Shown here one piece after another: positions 44,443 to 57,171 of a stretch of DNA of 64,000 nucleotides. The translations under genes and the position numbers were made by a program. A model generated the notes under the pieces. It saw nothing but the letters and a program-made list of their open reading frames with translations. It did no database searches and had not been told where the DNA came from. The stretch's first letter is position 1, and the number at the start of each line of letters is the position of its first letter. The stretch comes from Toxonevra muliebris (lineage: Eukaryota > Arthropoda > Insecta > Diptera > Pallopteridae), in the NCBI GenBank assembly GCA_963691655.1, contig OY829326.1:71603235-71667234 (forward strand), given 5' to 3'.

Positions 44443-46343
44443 GGTTAGGTTAGGTTAAGTAGTTGTCCGTAAGGACACACTTTGGCCAACTACGGCCCGT
44501 GAATGTTTCAATCCACCCCCTTTAGAACCTGAAAATTGAATTGTACCAAACTTTTTTATGAAATTAAGTAGGTTCCCATGGTCAGTTGACCCTAAGTCGG
44601 ATAAGTCATCTAGAAAATATTGACCTAGGGCATTTTTCCTACAGTCAGCCAGGGCTGGGCAGAAGCACAAGTAGTAAGAAATGGATTCCTCTTCCTCTTC
44701 ATCTTTACGGCTTCTACAATTGTCGTTTGAGTGCGCGCCCAATCTCGAGGTGTGTACGCCTATAAGACAGTGGCCAGTTATTACTGCTACAGCTTTGTAT
44801 ATTTGTCTTCTACCGAGAGATAACAGCTTTTTAGAGCGTTTGGGGTTGTACTCTAGCCATACCTGCTTGGTGGTTCTGCACGTGTGTTCAGTCAGCCATC
44901 TCGCCTTCGCTTGCTTCAAGAACACTGAGCTTGCAGGTTGCCAGTGGGATACCCGGATAGTTTTCAAATTGTATAAGCGGCTTCTTTGTGCCTGATCTAG
45001 CTAGCTCATCAGCTTTGTTATTACCTAGTATATCACTGGTACCCATACAAGGTGTACGTTGAGTTCATCGGCTACTTCATTGAGTAAACGCCGACTATCA
45101 AAAGCAACCTTGGAGGTCACTGATATACAGGCTAGGGATTTGATAGCAGGTTGACTATCGCTTGGAAAACGCTGCAGTAGTCAGGCAGACGAAAGGATAA
45201 GATTAATCCTACTTGCTCAGAGAAAACCCCTCCCCCTACCCTTCCGTCCAGTTCGGATCCATCAGTGTAAAGATACACCGCATCCTTTTGCTGGTCTGCT
45301 GGGGAGGGTGTAGTCAATGTTCTTGGATAAATTGGTGAATTCCGAAAGGATTTTGAAATGTCCTACAAATGGTTCAGACCAGGGATTGACTGAATTTAAC
45401 CTAAAAGCCGAGTTGGCCGCAATCTGTTTCCAAAAAGAGCAACAGGGGTTAATTAGAGAATAGTATAAATGGCCAAGGAAGGGGTTGTCCTTAAGGCACC
45501 TGTGGTTAACAATGATGCTGTTCTTTGAACCTTGCCCAAAGTCTTAAGGTGGACATCTTTTGAAGAGCTGTCCACCAAACTATAGCACCATAAAATAAAG
45601 TTGGTCTAATGAATGCCGTATAGAGCCAGTGAACAATCCGAGGTTCCATACCGCAACTTTTGCCCACTGCTTTTGTACATGAGAAGAGGGCAACATTTGC
45701 CTTTTGGACCCTAAACAGAGTATTGGCTTTCCAGCTTAGTTTCCTATCAAGGATGAGTATCAAATATTTCGGCTGTTCCGCTAACCTTTGGGTGACCGCG
45801 TTAAGAGTCGAAGTACTAAAGGTGGGGACTTTGTGTTTATTTGTGAAAAGGACCAGTTCTGTTTTAGCCGGGTGTACGCCCAATCCGCATTTACTGCACC
45901 ATTTGGTCAGGATTTTGAAAGCGTTGTTTAAAACTTCGGAGAGGGTGCTTGGAAATTTTCCTTGAACTACCAAGGCAACGTCATCCGCATAAGCAACTAT
46001 AGTGCAGCCGCACCCTTCTAGATCGACTAATAGATATTTAGAACTAAGTTCCATAACAGTGGCGAGGGGTTCCTCTTACGACCGTCCTACTTATGAATGA
46101 GCTTCCCAGCGTGGACCTTATCACCCTTTTCGTGAGCAGAGTCTGAACAAAGTTTACTAAAGCTTTATCCAGACCTAACTCTTCCAAGGATGCAGTTATA
46201 GCACTGGGTAGCATATTGTTAAAAGCTCCTTCTATATCGAGGAAAGCAACTAGAGTAAATTCCTTTAGAAGCAAAGATTTTTCGATACTGTAAACTACGA
46301 AATGAAGTGCAGTTTCTACTGACTTGCCCTTGGTGTATGCATG
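44443..46343 (-). mobile_element. RNase H-bearing LINE, 5'-truncated
   Basis: This minus-strand non-LTR element of about 1.9 kb lies between 10-bp direct repeats TTCTTATTTA (44433-44442 and 46344-46353). Its 3' end, at the left, is GGTTAGGTTAGGTTAAG preceded by a TGTCC/GGACA hairpin (44464-44477) and the ACACTTTGGCC..CGGCCC block. SINE family A shares the same end. The RNase H domain and no poly(A) tail point to the I/LOA/R1-like assemblage rather than Jockey. The element starts within the RT domain. Confidence 0.9.
44455..46343 (-). pseudogene. LINE ORF2 pseudogene: RT, RNase H, C-terminal zinc finger
   Basis: The reading begins HAYTKGKSVETALHFVVYSI near 46340, then LVAFLDIEGAFNN (46215). 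The RGTPQGG block is shortened by a small deletion near 46065. The frame continues with VAYADDVAL (catalytic YADD, about 45990), GLGVHPAKTEL and LDRKLSWK to about 45510. After gaps, YTDGSELDGRVGGGVFSEQ (about 45225-45285) is the RNase H start with its catalytic Asp. The last open piece (44455-44967) carries HCLIGVHTSRLG, a C..C-type segment ending CPALADCR, and the stop. Several deletions and stops separate the pieces, so it is inactive. Confidence 0.9.
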
Positions 46344-46619
46344 TTCTTATTTATATAAGAAAGTTTTCATAAAACTCGATATTTAATCACTATTGAACAG
46401 TACATATTCTCAAGGACTATAAATTGTTTCGTTTGAGGTATCACACCATATATACTTTTTTACATTTATGTTTTTTTATGTTCCTGTTTTAATTTCATGA
46501 TTTTGTAATGTGTAAAGATTTTTGACAATTTTCCTAATTTTATTATTTGTTTTAGATGACAAACATTTTGCTTGGCGGTAAGCAGTCAATAAGTGTCACA
46601 GAAGTCGTAATTTTATATC

Positions 46620-47730
46620 GATTATCATATCTGCATTAAAAATGTTCAGTACCTAAGCTTTTTGAAGCACTCCTCCATATATCCTTTTTTCAAAACATTT
46701 TTTTTTTTTTGCTATAAAAAAATTTGAAAATATTTTGCATTTATGCAATCGATTTTCTCAGTGAGTTATAATAGCAAGATATGATTTTAAAATTGCATTC
46801 TATAAGAAATCAATTTTAAATTATTCAAACGATAGGCGGAAAGTAAACTATTGAAGTATACACACAAAATTATTACAGTAATTATCAGCTATCATATTTG
46901 CATAACAATTTATTATATATTTGGGTTTTGAAGCATTAGTTCATATATAATTAATGCGGACTAGTAGTAAGGAGACAAACACAACAACAAATAAGTATAC
47001 AGAACGGTAGTGGTAGTTTTCTTTCAATATCTCTATTCAGTGAAGATATTTGGAATCAAATCTGGAATTCTTGGTTATGATTTTAAATATTAGTAGCTTA
47101 TATAGATTAAGATCTATCACTAAGATCACTGATGAGGAATCGTCTCTGTATACACTGTTGTTGTGATGACTACACATATAGTTCCTTCACCCTGCAACAC
47201 ATTATTTAATGAAGCACATACATGGAACAGTAGTCAAGACTTTGAAAAATTAACAACTTGATTTAATTTTCAATAGTCTACAAAAAAACATTAAACATTT
47301 TTTCAATAATTTATTTTTTTGGTTATAGAAATATATGAAATTTATACAAAATTTGAAAACTAGTCTTAGTTCTTAGGGAATTGGAATAAAATCTTTTTAA
47401 GGTGCCCTTCATATAATTTGTTCCATATGCAATTGTTTTCCCAAATTTCACAATAAACGAACAAGAAATATTTTTTTTTTTTAATTAGGGTATTTTATTG
47501 CATAAATTCAATAACAAAATATTCGAGTTCTATTATTAATATTTTGCGTGGCTGTATTAAAGTGAAAATATGCATACAAGTTATGCGTTTTTGTCAGTTA
47601 TCCAGTTGATAAACTAAGAAAATATTAAAAAAATATTTTATTGTACTTTTTCATATATCCTTTTTTTTCATACGAATTTGATCTAAAACTTGGAAATATT
47701 TTTTTTTTTTCCCATTTAAAATAAAAAAAA
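46620..47730. repeat. degenerate ~130-bp repeat family, block 3
   Basis: Recurring words: CACTCCTCCATATATCCTTT (46659), GTTCATATATAATTAATG (46939), GGTGCCCTTCATATAATTTG (47401), and TTTTTCATATATCCTTTTTT (47645). Between these, GGCTGTATTAAAGTGAAAAT and TATGCATACAAGTTATGC match the 50.2-kb unit. Confidence 0.5.
47150..47325 (-). repeat. dispersed repeat, related to 28560-28715
   Basis: The reverse complement carries the GTAGACTA, AAAGTCTTGACTA and GTAGTCATCACAACAACA blocks in the same order as at 28.6 kb. Confidence 0.65.
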
Positions 47731-49095
47731 TTTAATAAAAAAAAAGAAAAATTGTTGTAAATTTTTCTCGAAAAGCTTTTATTACCGCAACTTAGATTCA
47801 TTTGGTAGGTGGATCTCTTCTATACGTGTTCAAATGTTCAATGATTAAGTAAGTACACAACACTAGAGCTTAAATTTTCATGCAGACGGAAAAATATTAT
47901 ATATAATTAATTCTTCAGTTCTTAATTTTGAAATAGCAGTGCAAAGATTGGGATCTCCGTCAAATGTGTGGCTCCGTATCATTTAGACTTACAAGCATTT
48001 ACGGGAGGACAATGGTCTCTGTTTCTAGTATATATAGTCCAATATATTATTTTGCAAACACTACCATACGAAATGATTGCACGATTACAAGCATCACTTG
48101 AAAATATTTTAGGCACTTGTATCTCAATTTTTATTATAAATATCCCATTCCCCCCTTCCTTCCCATTTTCATATTGCCAACCCTCACATGAGTGAATTTT
48201 ATAAAGTACATTTTGTAAAACAATCAAAAACAGTGTTGCCAACTGGCATGGGTAATAGCTTTCAAACAATAAATGTCCGCAAAAACCATTGACATGCTAA
48301 AAATATGTACGAGGTGAAATCTGCAATTGAGAGAGAATGGGTACATCATGAAGACGGCTATATGACGATAAGTCATTACAAATGTAGACACTGACTGACT
48401 GAATAAATGCTGTAAAGGGAAACTACTAAAACTGTAAGCATCAATGACTTCCGCGCATTTTGCCAAAGGGGGATAAACGAAACGAAATGTCGACCGGACT
48501 CGAATTTACAGTTTAACAAAAAGCAATTCATCTAATTTGAATGCCGCACAGTGGGTGTAATTTGGTATAAAGATGATGGTAGGTCGTCGGTTGGTCGGGT
48601 GTAAATGTGAGTGGGTATGGTTTAAAATGGTCATTGGAGACTCTATGAAGCAGGGAATACATATCTTTGAGATAGAGTATGAGGAGTTGCGAAAAACCAA
48701 AAAAAAAAGTACACAAAAAATCATTGTTCGTTGCACGTTGAGTGGCAGGCAAACAATAAATAAAATTAAAATGATGCAAACAATAGAACAACACAAGAGC
48801 GAAACTCACTTCGGCGGCTTCAATTCAATTCAAGTCATGTGTGTGTGTGTATGTATGCGCTCTTGGCTACTCTTCGAACTCTACTCTATTGTAGTAATAC
48901 GACACGTAATGACCCTGTCCTGTTTCACTTGGTCATCGCCGCATATTTTTGCCATGCTTGTGAATGTGAACCTGAAACTGCAAAAACCAGACCAAAAAAA
49001 AAAAAAATTTATATAGCCATCAACAATGTTGAAATTGAAAAAGAAATTGTTTGTAACTGCGAAACGAGTTCATTATTTCGCACCCTTTTTACCAC

Positions 49096-49127
<32 letters not shown>

Positions 49128-49599
49128 AAGTAAAGAAAGCGCGAAATTTTTTCATGCCTGCCGCCACTCCATCAATAAAACCAAAACAAAAAGATGTAAA
49201 AAGTATTTGCCAACATCCGTTTTTCATATGAAACGTATCCTTTTTTAATTAAAATGTTGACAGGCACATGTAAAATGTCTATGATTCTGCATCTGTATGT
49301 TTCTTCTCTATCTGATGTTATGTCTGTCTGTTTGATGGTCTGTCAATAAATGACATGGTTTTTTTTTGCTTTTCCATGGTAGCCATATTTAATTGTAAAC
49401 GTTACGTTACTCTTGTCAAACAAAATGTCAGTCGGTGACTGTTGCAATTCTATTGTTTTTCTTCTTTGCATATTTTAAGGCGAACTTCGGGTTCAGTGAG
49501 AAAATTTTCAATTTGCAAATGAAATAATAATTATTTTTTTCCCCCCCTTTTAAGGTTTCGTCTATGTCACTTACAATTGAAAAATTATGGCCAATAGTT
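47731..49599. other. intron-like spacer with CA tract
   Basis: An (AC)n run spans 49095-49123. Frames of 147 and 130 codons at 48573-49016 and 48839-49231 overlap each other and low-complexity DNA and match nothing I know. No gene called. Confidence 0.4.
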
Positions 49600-50420
49600 T
49601 GCTTGGCAATATTCACAAGGAAAGTTTTGCTAAAGCTATTTATGGACTTTCAAGAACTTGTCCATATATCCTTTTTTAATATGTATATTTTTTTGGGGGG
49701 TTTGAAAATGTGTGAATTTTTCAAAAAAGTTAAACATTCTATATTTTTATACAAACATATACTCAAAAAGTTATAATAATATGTTTTAAGGTACTCCTCC
49801 ATATATCCTTTTTTGCACACAATATTTTTTTTAAATTTTTTTATAAATTCCATAAAAAAATATGAAAGCTATTACAAATTACGTAATTTTTTCGTTACAC
49901 TTATGTCTTTTGAGGAACTTGCGTACATTTCTTTTCACGCATACAAAATTTTTTGGCTACAGAAATGTGTGATATTATAATAAAAGTTGGCAATTATAAT
50001 TTCATATGCAGCAGATATTCTAAAAAATACAAAATAAAATCTTTTAAGGCATCATTCCTTAAATCCTTTTTGGCACATAATCCCAAAAATCAAATTATGA
50101 TTTGTTTGTTTTTAAAATTTCATAATAATCATGTTAGAAATATTTTTTTAATTAAAACTTGGACGTAAATTCCACAACGAAATTTCTTAACATTATTATT
50201 AATTTTTCGCATGGCTGTATCAAAATGAAAATATGCATAAAGGTTGCAAGTTTTGGTCAGTTATGCAATAGATGTGCCAAGAAAGTCTTATCAACTTATT
50301 TTAGGGTACCCTTTAATATGTCCTTTTTTTAACCTACACATATATACAGAAAAATTTCCTTTGAAAACCTATAAGTTTTATTTTTGTTGAATTTTTAATC
50401 ATTACGTTAACTTTTATTTT
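49600..50420. repeat. degenerate ~130-bp repeat family, block 4 (best tandem array)
   Basis: About six adjacent units. The punctuating word CTCCTCCATATATCCTTTTT or a variant occurs at about 49659, 49795, 49921, 50050, 50160 and 50312, i.e. roughly every 130 bp. Each is preceded by TTTTAAGG-like sequence and followed by CACA-like sequence. Confidence 0.6.
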
Positions 50421-52239
50421 ACTTCTGGACACCAACAAAAAACGGAATTTGACATCTCCACATACGAATGTCGCAGTGATATTTCCATTCAATAATTCAC
50501 TTGTGTCCACAATGTGAATGCGATGTGTTGTTATTGTTGTTTTTGCTGCTGGTTAATGGCCGCAAGCCTGTCAATATTGTCAACCACCCAAAAAATGAAA
50601 TAAACTTGTAAGGTTTTCGCATTTTTTCACGCTTTTCTCTGTGGAATTTTACTACTTTTTTTCAGCTACCACATACAAAAAGTAAAAGCATTTTAATCAA
50701 CATTAAGAACGTATGCTGCAATGAGGGGAATAGAGTGGAGAAATTTATTTCCCTCACTTTGAATTGCTTCATTGTTTTTGTTGTGTTGCATATAAATGTC
50801 GCCAAGTCATTAATTTTGCGTATGTCATTTATTTTTCATTCGAAATTAAATTTGCCACATTTTTTTCGATTTTTTTTTTTTTTTGTTGCGAAATTCCACA
50901 AAAAAAATTGCTGGAAAAAAACTTCAATTAAAAATGGAAGCACTGACTAGCTTACGAGAGTGAGGAAAATTAAAAGCGGAGTAGCAGTTGTAAGAAATTA
51001 CACAAATTTGTGCATTTTATTTATTGCTTTGCTTATTTGAGGCTAAAATTCTTGAAATTATAAAACCTCAAGGAAAATGTTATTATTTTATTGGTTTACA
51101 ATTATGGGCATTTGGAAGGGTGCGTTATTACGTTTGTATTTTTCTTGTATTTTTTTGGTATGCGCACATTTTTCTTTACCAAAAGTCTGCTTAAAAAAAT
51201 TTGGATAAAAGTTTTGTGTCATCAGGCGTACATTGAAATTGAATAAATTTACGTCAAGTGCTTTAAATTGCTAAATAAGTCCAAGTATTACAGAAGCGGG
51301 AGGTCAAACTTCACGAAAACAGTCAGGCTGGAAGCAGCTATTGATGTTAATACATCTATAGATCTGGACGTCAAATGCTAGCACTAACAACTCATATCGA
51401 ATCAAGCTAGCAGGTTAAACAAAAAACATGTGTAGCATTTATCGATTTAACACTGCATATGACTGGATTAATCTACATGTCTGTACAAGTAATTTCGTGT
51501 TTTAAACAAAAACAACCTGTTTCACCTTTAACAGCAACAATATATATATCTCACTCAAAATGACATGCTCCTCCACACTGAGCTTAGTCATCTCTACAGC
51601 TGAGAATTACACTTCTGTGTTACACAGAAAAAGACAGAATCGACTTTAAGTTCAACAGTTAAATTTGTATTATTTTCAGGAGCCACCAGCAAAATCCGAA
51701 CTTCGATATCAAAATGATATCGATATACATATAACGTAGCCGATTGACTCAAATCACCAGTGTGTCCAACTCAGCGCTTTTCCCGCTAAATTTAGTGCTT
51801 TTTGAAAATTAAAACGCAGGTTTTTTGGCGCGTTTTTTTCAATTTAAAAGACACTAAATGCTCCGCTAAATAATACATTTCCTGAATAATCCTAACAACA
51901 TTTTTTGTTGAAACAATGAGCAATGAACTTATTTAAAACCGAAGATGGTAAAAATCACTCAATTCAATAAATTTTTTACTGCATATAAAAAATGGATTAA
52001 AACACGAAAATTCATTTTGGAAAAACTACAAAATATCAGACTAAAGAGTGTGTTATGGCCAGAAGACGCTAATAGTAATGAAGAGAATATAGACTTCGAC
52101 ATTGATTTGTGATAGTTATAAATTATTACTCTGTATATTTTTTTGGGATCAAAGTGTGTAAAATACTCTTTTTTCATTAGTTTTTCTTGTGATTATATAA
52201 TTTAAAAACACATGTATCTAATTAATTTTCTTTTTAATA
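50421..52239. other. no recognisable gene
   Basis: AT-rich. Around 51770-51880 a CGCTAAATTTAGTGCTTTTT-type stretch resembles 53045-53110 on the far side of the Tigger-like element. Confidence 0.35.
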
Positions 52240-53018
52240 CAGCAGAATCCCATTAATTCGTAATCGCAAGGGACCAGCAAGTTTTTACGTATTACAGAAG
52301 TTTTCGATTTAACCCTTTCACCCCCGAGTTTTTCCTCAAAATCTGGTTGAGTTTCTTCAATATTTTATGCAAATATTAAAATAAATTTTAAAAAATAATA
52401 TGTTCAGGACTCTTAATCCTTACAGTTATTCTTAAGTTTTCCAATGGATCATAATGTCTGCTATAACCTTTTTAACTAGGAATTATAGCAAAGCCAATTT
52501 ACGGCGATGACACTGCGTGTATACAATCCACTCATTGGCAGCCAGCATCCGTATTTTAAAGAAAACTCAAATAAAATGGAAACCGTATCTCCCATTTTAC
52601 TTAAGTTTCCGAACATTATTGGGGTATACAATTCCAGGGTTAACGAGGTTAAAATAAGAAAAATACGAATTAACGATTTTGTAGTTTAAGGCTCTTCTCG
52701 CTCATCTTATCAACCGCGAAAAACAGAAAAAAATCCATTAAGAAAGTGAACGTAACTATCTACAATGATTGATTTTTTTCGAATCATAGTTCCATAGAAT
52801 TTTGCTTTGCATTACGAATTATAAGAGGTTGTCAACAACCAATTTCGATTTACAACAAGTTAAACAGACCTTGTATTGAAAAAAAATACGAATTAGCCAA
52901 GGGACCAAAATGTGCACAATTTTTGCGAATTAAAGCGATTTTTTCAAGGGACCAGCAGTTTGTTACGAATTATTGAGATTTTCGAATTAATGGGGTACGA
53001 ATTATCGCGATTCTATTG
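52240..53018. mobile_element. Tigger/pogo-like MITE, TA-flanked
   Basis: The left terminus CAGCAGAATCCCATTAATTC and the right terminus read inward, CAATAGAATCGCGATAATTC, form an inverted pair between TA dinucleotides (52238-52239 and 53019-53020). The word ACGAATTA or a close variant recurs at least eight times inside. Ends beginning CAGTAGAATC with ATTCG repeats are typical of pogo/Tigger elements. No transposase frame is present. Confidence 0.65.
52313..52639. mobile_element. possible nested TTAA-flanked piggyBac-type MITE
   Basis: TTAA at 52309-52312 precedes CCCTTTCACCCCCGAG, and the right side reads CCAGGG before TTAA at 52640-52643. Only the first few bases of the ends match, so this is tentative. 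Confidence 0.35.
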
Positions 53019-53157
53019 TATATAAAAAAATTTGTGTTTTACACTTTTATAAGGAAAAAATTTAGCGCTTTTTTAAAGAAACGCGCTTTTTTCTTCATTT
53101 TAGCTTTTGCTTCAATTTGCCAAGGTGTAAACAACATAACCTTTTGGCGCTACAAAC

Positions 53158-53940
53158 ATGTCAGCATATGTGCCTAATATACAGCATTTGCGGGAAGTTT
53201 TGCTTTTCTTCTTTAATTCGAAAAAAGTGCTGCTGAAACTTAACAATTGATGTCGGAAGTTTATGGTAAATATACTCCATCAATTAAAAAATGTGAATTC
53301 TGGTTTCGACGCTTTAAATGTGGAGATTTTGGCACGGAAGGCAAGGAACGCCCTGGCCAAATGAAAAGTTCGAAGATGAAGATTTGGAGATGTTACTCGA
53401 TGAAGACTCGTGCCAAACGCAAGAAGAACTTGCAATAACATTGAAAGTTACCCAATCAGCATTTCAAGCGCCTGAAATTATTGGAGTTCATTCAAAAGGA
53501 AGGAAACTGGACGACATCGAAAGGCGATTTTGTATATCTGAGGTGCTGCTTCAGCGCTATAAAAATAAACTGTTTTTGGATCGAATTATAACTGGCGACA
53601 AAAAATGGATTTATTACGACAACCCGAATCGCAAAAAGTCGTATGTGAAGCCCGGTCAAACAGGAACATCAACGCCGTAGCAAAATATTAATGGCGCCAA
53701 GGTAATGCTCTGTATTTGGTGGGATCAGAAGGGGGTCATCTATTTCCAGCAGCTAAAACCTGGTGAAACTATTACGGGAGAGCTGTGTCGAAAACAATTG
53801 TTTCGTTCATGCTGCTAGGCCGATAAAAACTATTTTGAAAATAGTGGATTGAAAGTTTTGCTTCACCCATCATATTTACTAGACCTTGCTCCGTCTGACT
53901 ATCACTTTACAAATGGGAGGCTGTTGACACACCATACTTA
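53158..53940 (+). pseudogene. mariner transposase relic, third lineage
   Basis: From the ATG at 53158 the sequence resembles a mariner N-terminus, then shifts. Readable parts are CEFWFRRFKCGDF (53290), LLDEDSCQTQEELA (53390), DDIERRFCISEVLLQRYKNK (53510), IITGDKKWIYYDNPNRKKS with the first catalytic Asp (53590), MLCIWWDQKGVIYF (53705) and LAPSDYH with the third (53885). The second catalytic region is deleted. The sequence differs clearly from copies A and B, and no terminal repeats are visible. Confidence 0.85.
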
Positions 53941-54100
53941 AAATGTTAAAACGGATTGAAAAGCATCCAGCATATTACCTGCAAATGCGCAAGCAATCAG
54001 GAGGTATCCTGGCAAGTTTCACGACTGGAATTTCAATTCTAATGCCTTATGCTCCATATTTGGCTATGTTAACGTTTTGTAATAATTAAAATGCACTACT

Positions 54101-54404
54101 ACTACTACTACTATTATGGCACAACAGCCCCTGGAGGGGCAAGGCCGAGCTTTTCACGTCCATTCATGTTGTGTGAGTAATATTTATAAACGAATGGAAG
54201 GGACCTACAATTTTATGCCGAATCCGAACGGCGAAGTGAAAAGCTTTTCATAGGCATTTTTTCTTGGAGGTTTGCCAGCCAAGAGGTGGTGCCGTGTAGA
54301 AAAATTTTTATTTTCTATTTTTGATTTTTGAGCGTGCGGAAATATGAACCCGGGCACTTCTGCGTAGCAGTCCAACACACTAACCACTAGGCTACGGTGA
54401 CCTG
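54101..54404 (-). mobile_element. tRNA-derived SINE, family B
   Basis: This 304-bp minus-strand SINE lies between AAATGCACTACT (54089-54100) and AAATGCATTACT (54405-54416). The head reads GTAGCCTAGTGGTTAGTG (A box) and CCGGGTTCATATTTCC (a worn B box). The core around 54201-54233 matches that of family A. The 3' end has a different tail, a CTA/TAG triplet run (54095-54113), implying a different LINE partner. Confidence 0.85.
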
Positions 54405-54779
54405 AAATGCATTACTGCCATATGAAAAAAAAGTAGTGACCTGAGTCGAGTATCCTGGAAGCGTTTATTTATGGGCGTATCTTTACCGCGACGAAATCAA
54501 TCAACCAGATACCGTTTTCGGTTGTTTCGTCGTGTAAACTCAATTCGATTCGACCGTCGGGCTCATCTGAGATGATTTTTGCATCAAGCCGTGAGCTAGT
54601 AAAATTCGTCGGTACCTTGTCACAAATTAGGTTGAAAAAATTGTTTGTTGTTACTGTTATTGGCTAACCATAGCTACCTCATGGGTGTGAATTGCGAGAC
54701 AAAATGGCATAGTCTTTTAATAAATACAAACTCTATACAAACTAAAAACAGCTCGATATTGTCTATGGACCGGAGCTTA

Positions 54780-54995
54780 ACAAACCCAATTGAAGCTGTT
54801 GGACCGTATTCAACATCGAGCGATTAAGCTAGGAGATAGTAGGGTTTTTAGCTTTAATCAATATTTATATATTTTTTCAGATTGTTATGACCTTTCCAAA
54901 TTTAAAACAAACGTTCACAGATACTTTTTTTCCTCTTCTCCCATTAACTTATCTTCCTTTCCTACAACACAACACAATTTTCGGCATTTATAGTT
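54780..54995 (+). pseudogene. LINE C-terminal relic
   Basis: LLDRIQHRAIKL (about 54797-54830) and YDLSKFKTNVHRYFF (about 54890-54935), followed by a stop at 54991, resemble the post-RT C-terminal end of a non-LTR retrotransposon ORF2. The segment between them is deleted or scrambled. No RT motif is nearby. Confidence 0.4.
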
Positions 54996-54999
54996 AAAA

Positions 55000-57163
55000 T
55001 ATCCCTATATCATTAAAACAAAATCAAAGGCTTTTGCCATTTAAATGAAAGTGATTTCCCTACTATAGGTTAATAACATATCTTCAATTCATATCTTCGG
55101 GTCAGGGAGGAACCTACCTCACATATTAGTTCGTTCTTTGACTGGTGGCAGATCACTATGCATGGAATAGTGAGACTAAAAATCGCAAGGACTAAATATG
55201 ATATCTCTTTTTTGTAAGGCGATCATATATATTATATTGTGTCCTCCACCCCAGGCCCCCGAATCGACTCATCATTTAAATGCATGCCTTTATAATGCTG
55301 AAATACAGACAGCAACAACTTAAGTTCCAATAACACTAGAATTTATACTGTTAACCCTGAATTGTTGGGTCCAAACTAACCATAATAATTGCTGCTCATA
55401 AAATATTTTCTGGGACGGAGTACTATGTATACTTTCTCAACAATTGCAATCCCGACTCCTAAAAACCAAAGTTTCAACAACCATCGTTTCTTTTTAAGAG
55501 TATTAAATTTTTACGCTTTAAATTCTCACAAAATTGCGAAACGCGAAAATTTTTCATACACGACTACATCAACTTTCACGCTAACCAAACAATTTTGCAA
55601 TTTTCGCTAAAATCATACCTCCCGTGCACACCCCCACGCACCTATCTACATAACCGTACATCAACCCTAACCTCAAATTCTACTACTACAGCGAGAACAA
55701 TGACCATAAAAAGCTTTCAAATCAATGCAATTTCGCTTTGATTTGTAGCAAATACGCGATTTGTCACAAAAAAAAAAACAAAAAAAAAAAAAAATACCAA
55801 ACGAAAATAATGTTGCGAGAGATTTATGTTGTTGAAAGATTTATAAGCAACAACAACAAAAAATGATACGCAAAACTCGTAAATTTTTGCAAATTTATTT
55901 ATAAAATAACATTTCCCTTCTCCTCCCGTTACTTCTCTCCTTCCTACTTCTAGTTCCCTCACCCGTCTACTTTCGATCAAATGATTTTCATAGCTTTTCA
56001 TAGAGTTGCGTTAAGTGCTTTTAAAACGCATAAATCACGCGCATTTTTGTGTGTGACAAACTTATTGCAAAACAGATTGTTTGGCGGTAACCCTCTCATA
56101 CCCACCATCACAATTTGGCAACATTGTTATATTGTTGTAGCAAACAGTAGATTTAGGCCCGCGCTTTTAAATTTACGCGTGTTTTTAACTCCGTATCTTG
56201 GTACTGGAGTATATGGTCATATGTTCATATGTACATTAACAGAGCTTAGATTTAGTGCAGTGCTGGCCAATTGTGGTTTGCAATTGTGGTGATATTTTTA
56301 TGGAGAGTATCCAGTATCCTTGTATCTTTGTTGATGGCATTTTAATTAGTTTTAGATTTGATGGTGTCGCAAATAGATTGAATTGAAAATAGCTAAAAGT
56401 GATGATGTGAAAATGTTGTGCACATTTTTAGTACGACAAATTGAAATTTAGTGGTTTGTGAGGATATTAAGGAGATCGGAAAATGGAGTCAGTATTATAG
56501 AATAGATTGGACTGGAAAAGCACCGAAAACAATACCAGACAAATCGTTAGTAAAACGCTGATGTTTGGGTATGGCAAACTAAGTCACAAACTGGATCACT
56601 CAAGGTATGAATTAAGTTCGGTACAAGTGATTAAACAACATAGGTATACATGAAGGTTAAAACCCCTCCTCTAGACTTATAGGTATTATATGATGTGATA
56701 TATGACCATACTGTGTTAACGTTCACGAAACCTATCATATGGGCTTAGAAAAAAATATTTCCATTAAAAAGTAGTTGGAGTCACTGAAGGTCAAATCTAC
56801 ATAAAACCAACTTTTTCTTAAGAAATTAATCTCTGAGAAAATCTTTTACGAAAAAATTTTACGGAACTAAAAAAAAAACGAATTTTTCAAGAAAATGTTT
56901 TTATCGAAAAATATTTAGGGTCATTGTATTCCCTATCAATGACGAAACTGTATTTTAGATATGGAGATGAAGCTGATTTCTGAGTATTTTTTAGGATTTA
57001 CGTAAGTATTATAGAAAATATTAGAAAGTCTAACAAACTGCATCAATATTTTTTCATAGTGGACCTCACATATATTTTCAAATGATTTAAAGCAGCAGTA
57101 GCAGATGTCATGGATATAATAGCCAATACTCAAAGCAATACTTCTAACTTGTCTGAATTAAAT
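55000..57163. other. no recognisable feature
   Basis: AT-rich with A-runs near 55770-55795. Frames of up to 103 codons (55981-56292) show no domain. No element ends found. Confidence 0.35.
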
Positions 57164-57171
57164 TCCGACAC

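Noticed and set aside
48573..49231. Overlapping 147- and 130-codon plus-strand frames
   Set aside because: They overlap in different frames, run into the (AC)n tract, and resemble no protein family.
54345..54404. tRNA gene on the minus strand
   Set aside because: Head of SINE family B with a worn B box and target duplications around the whole element.
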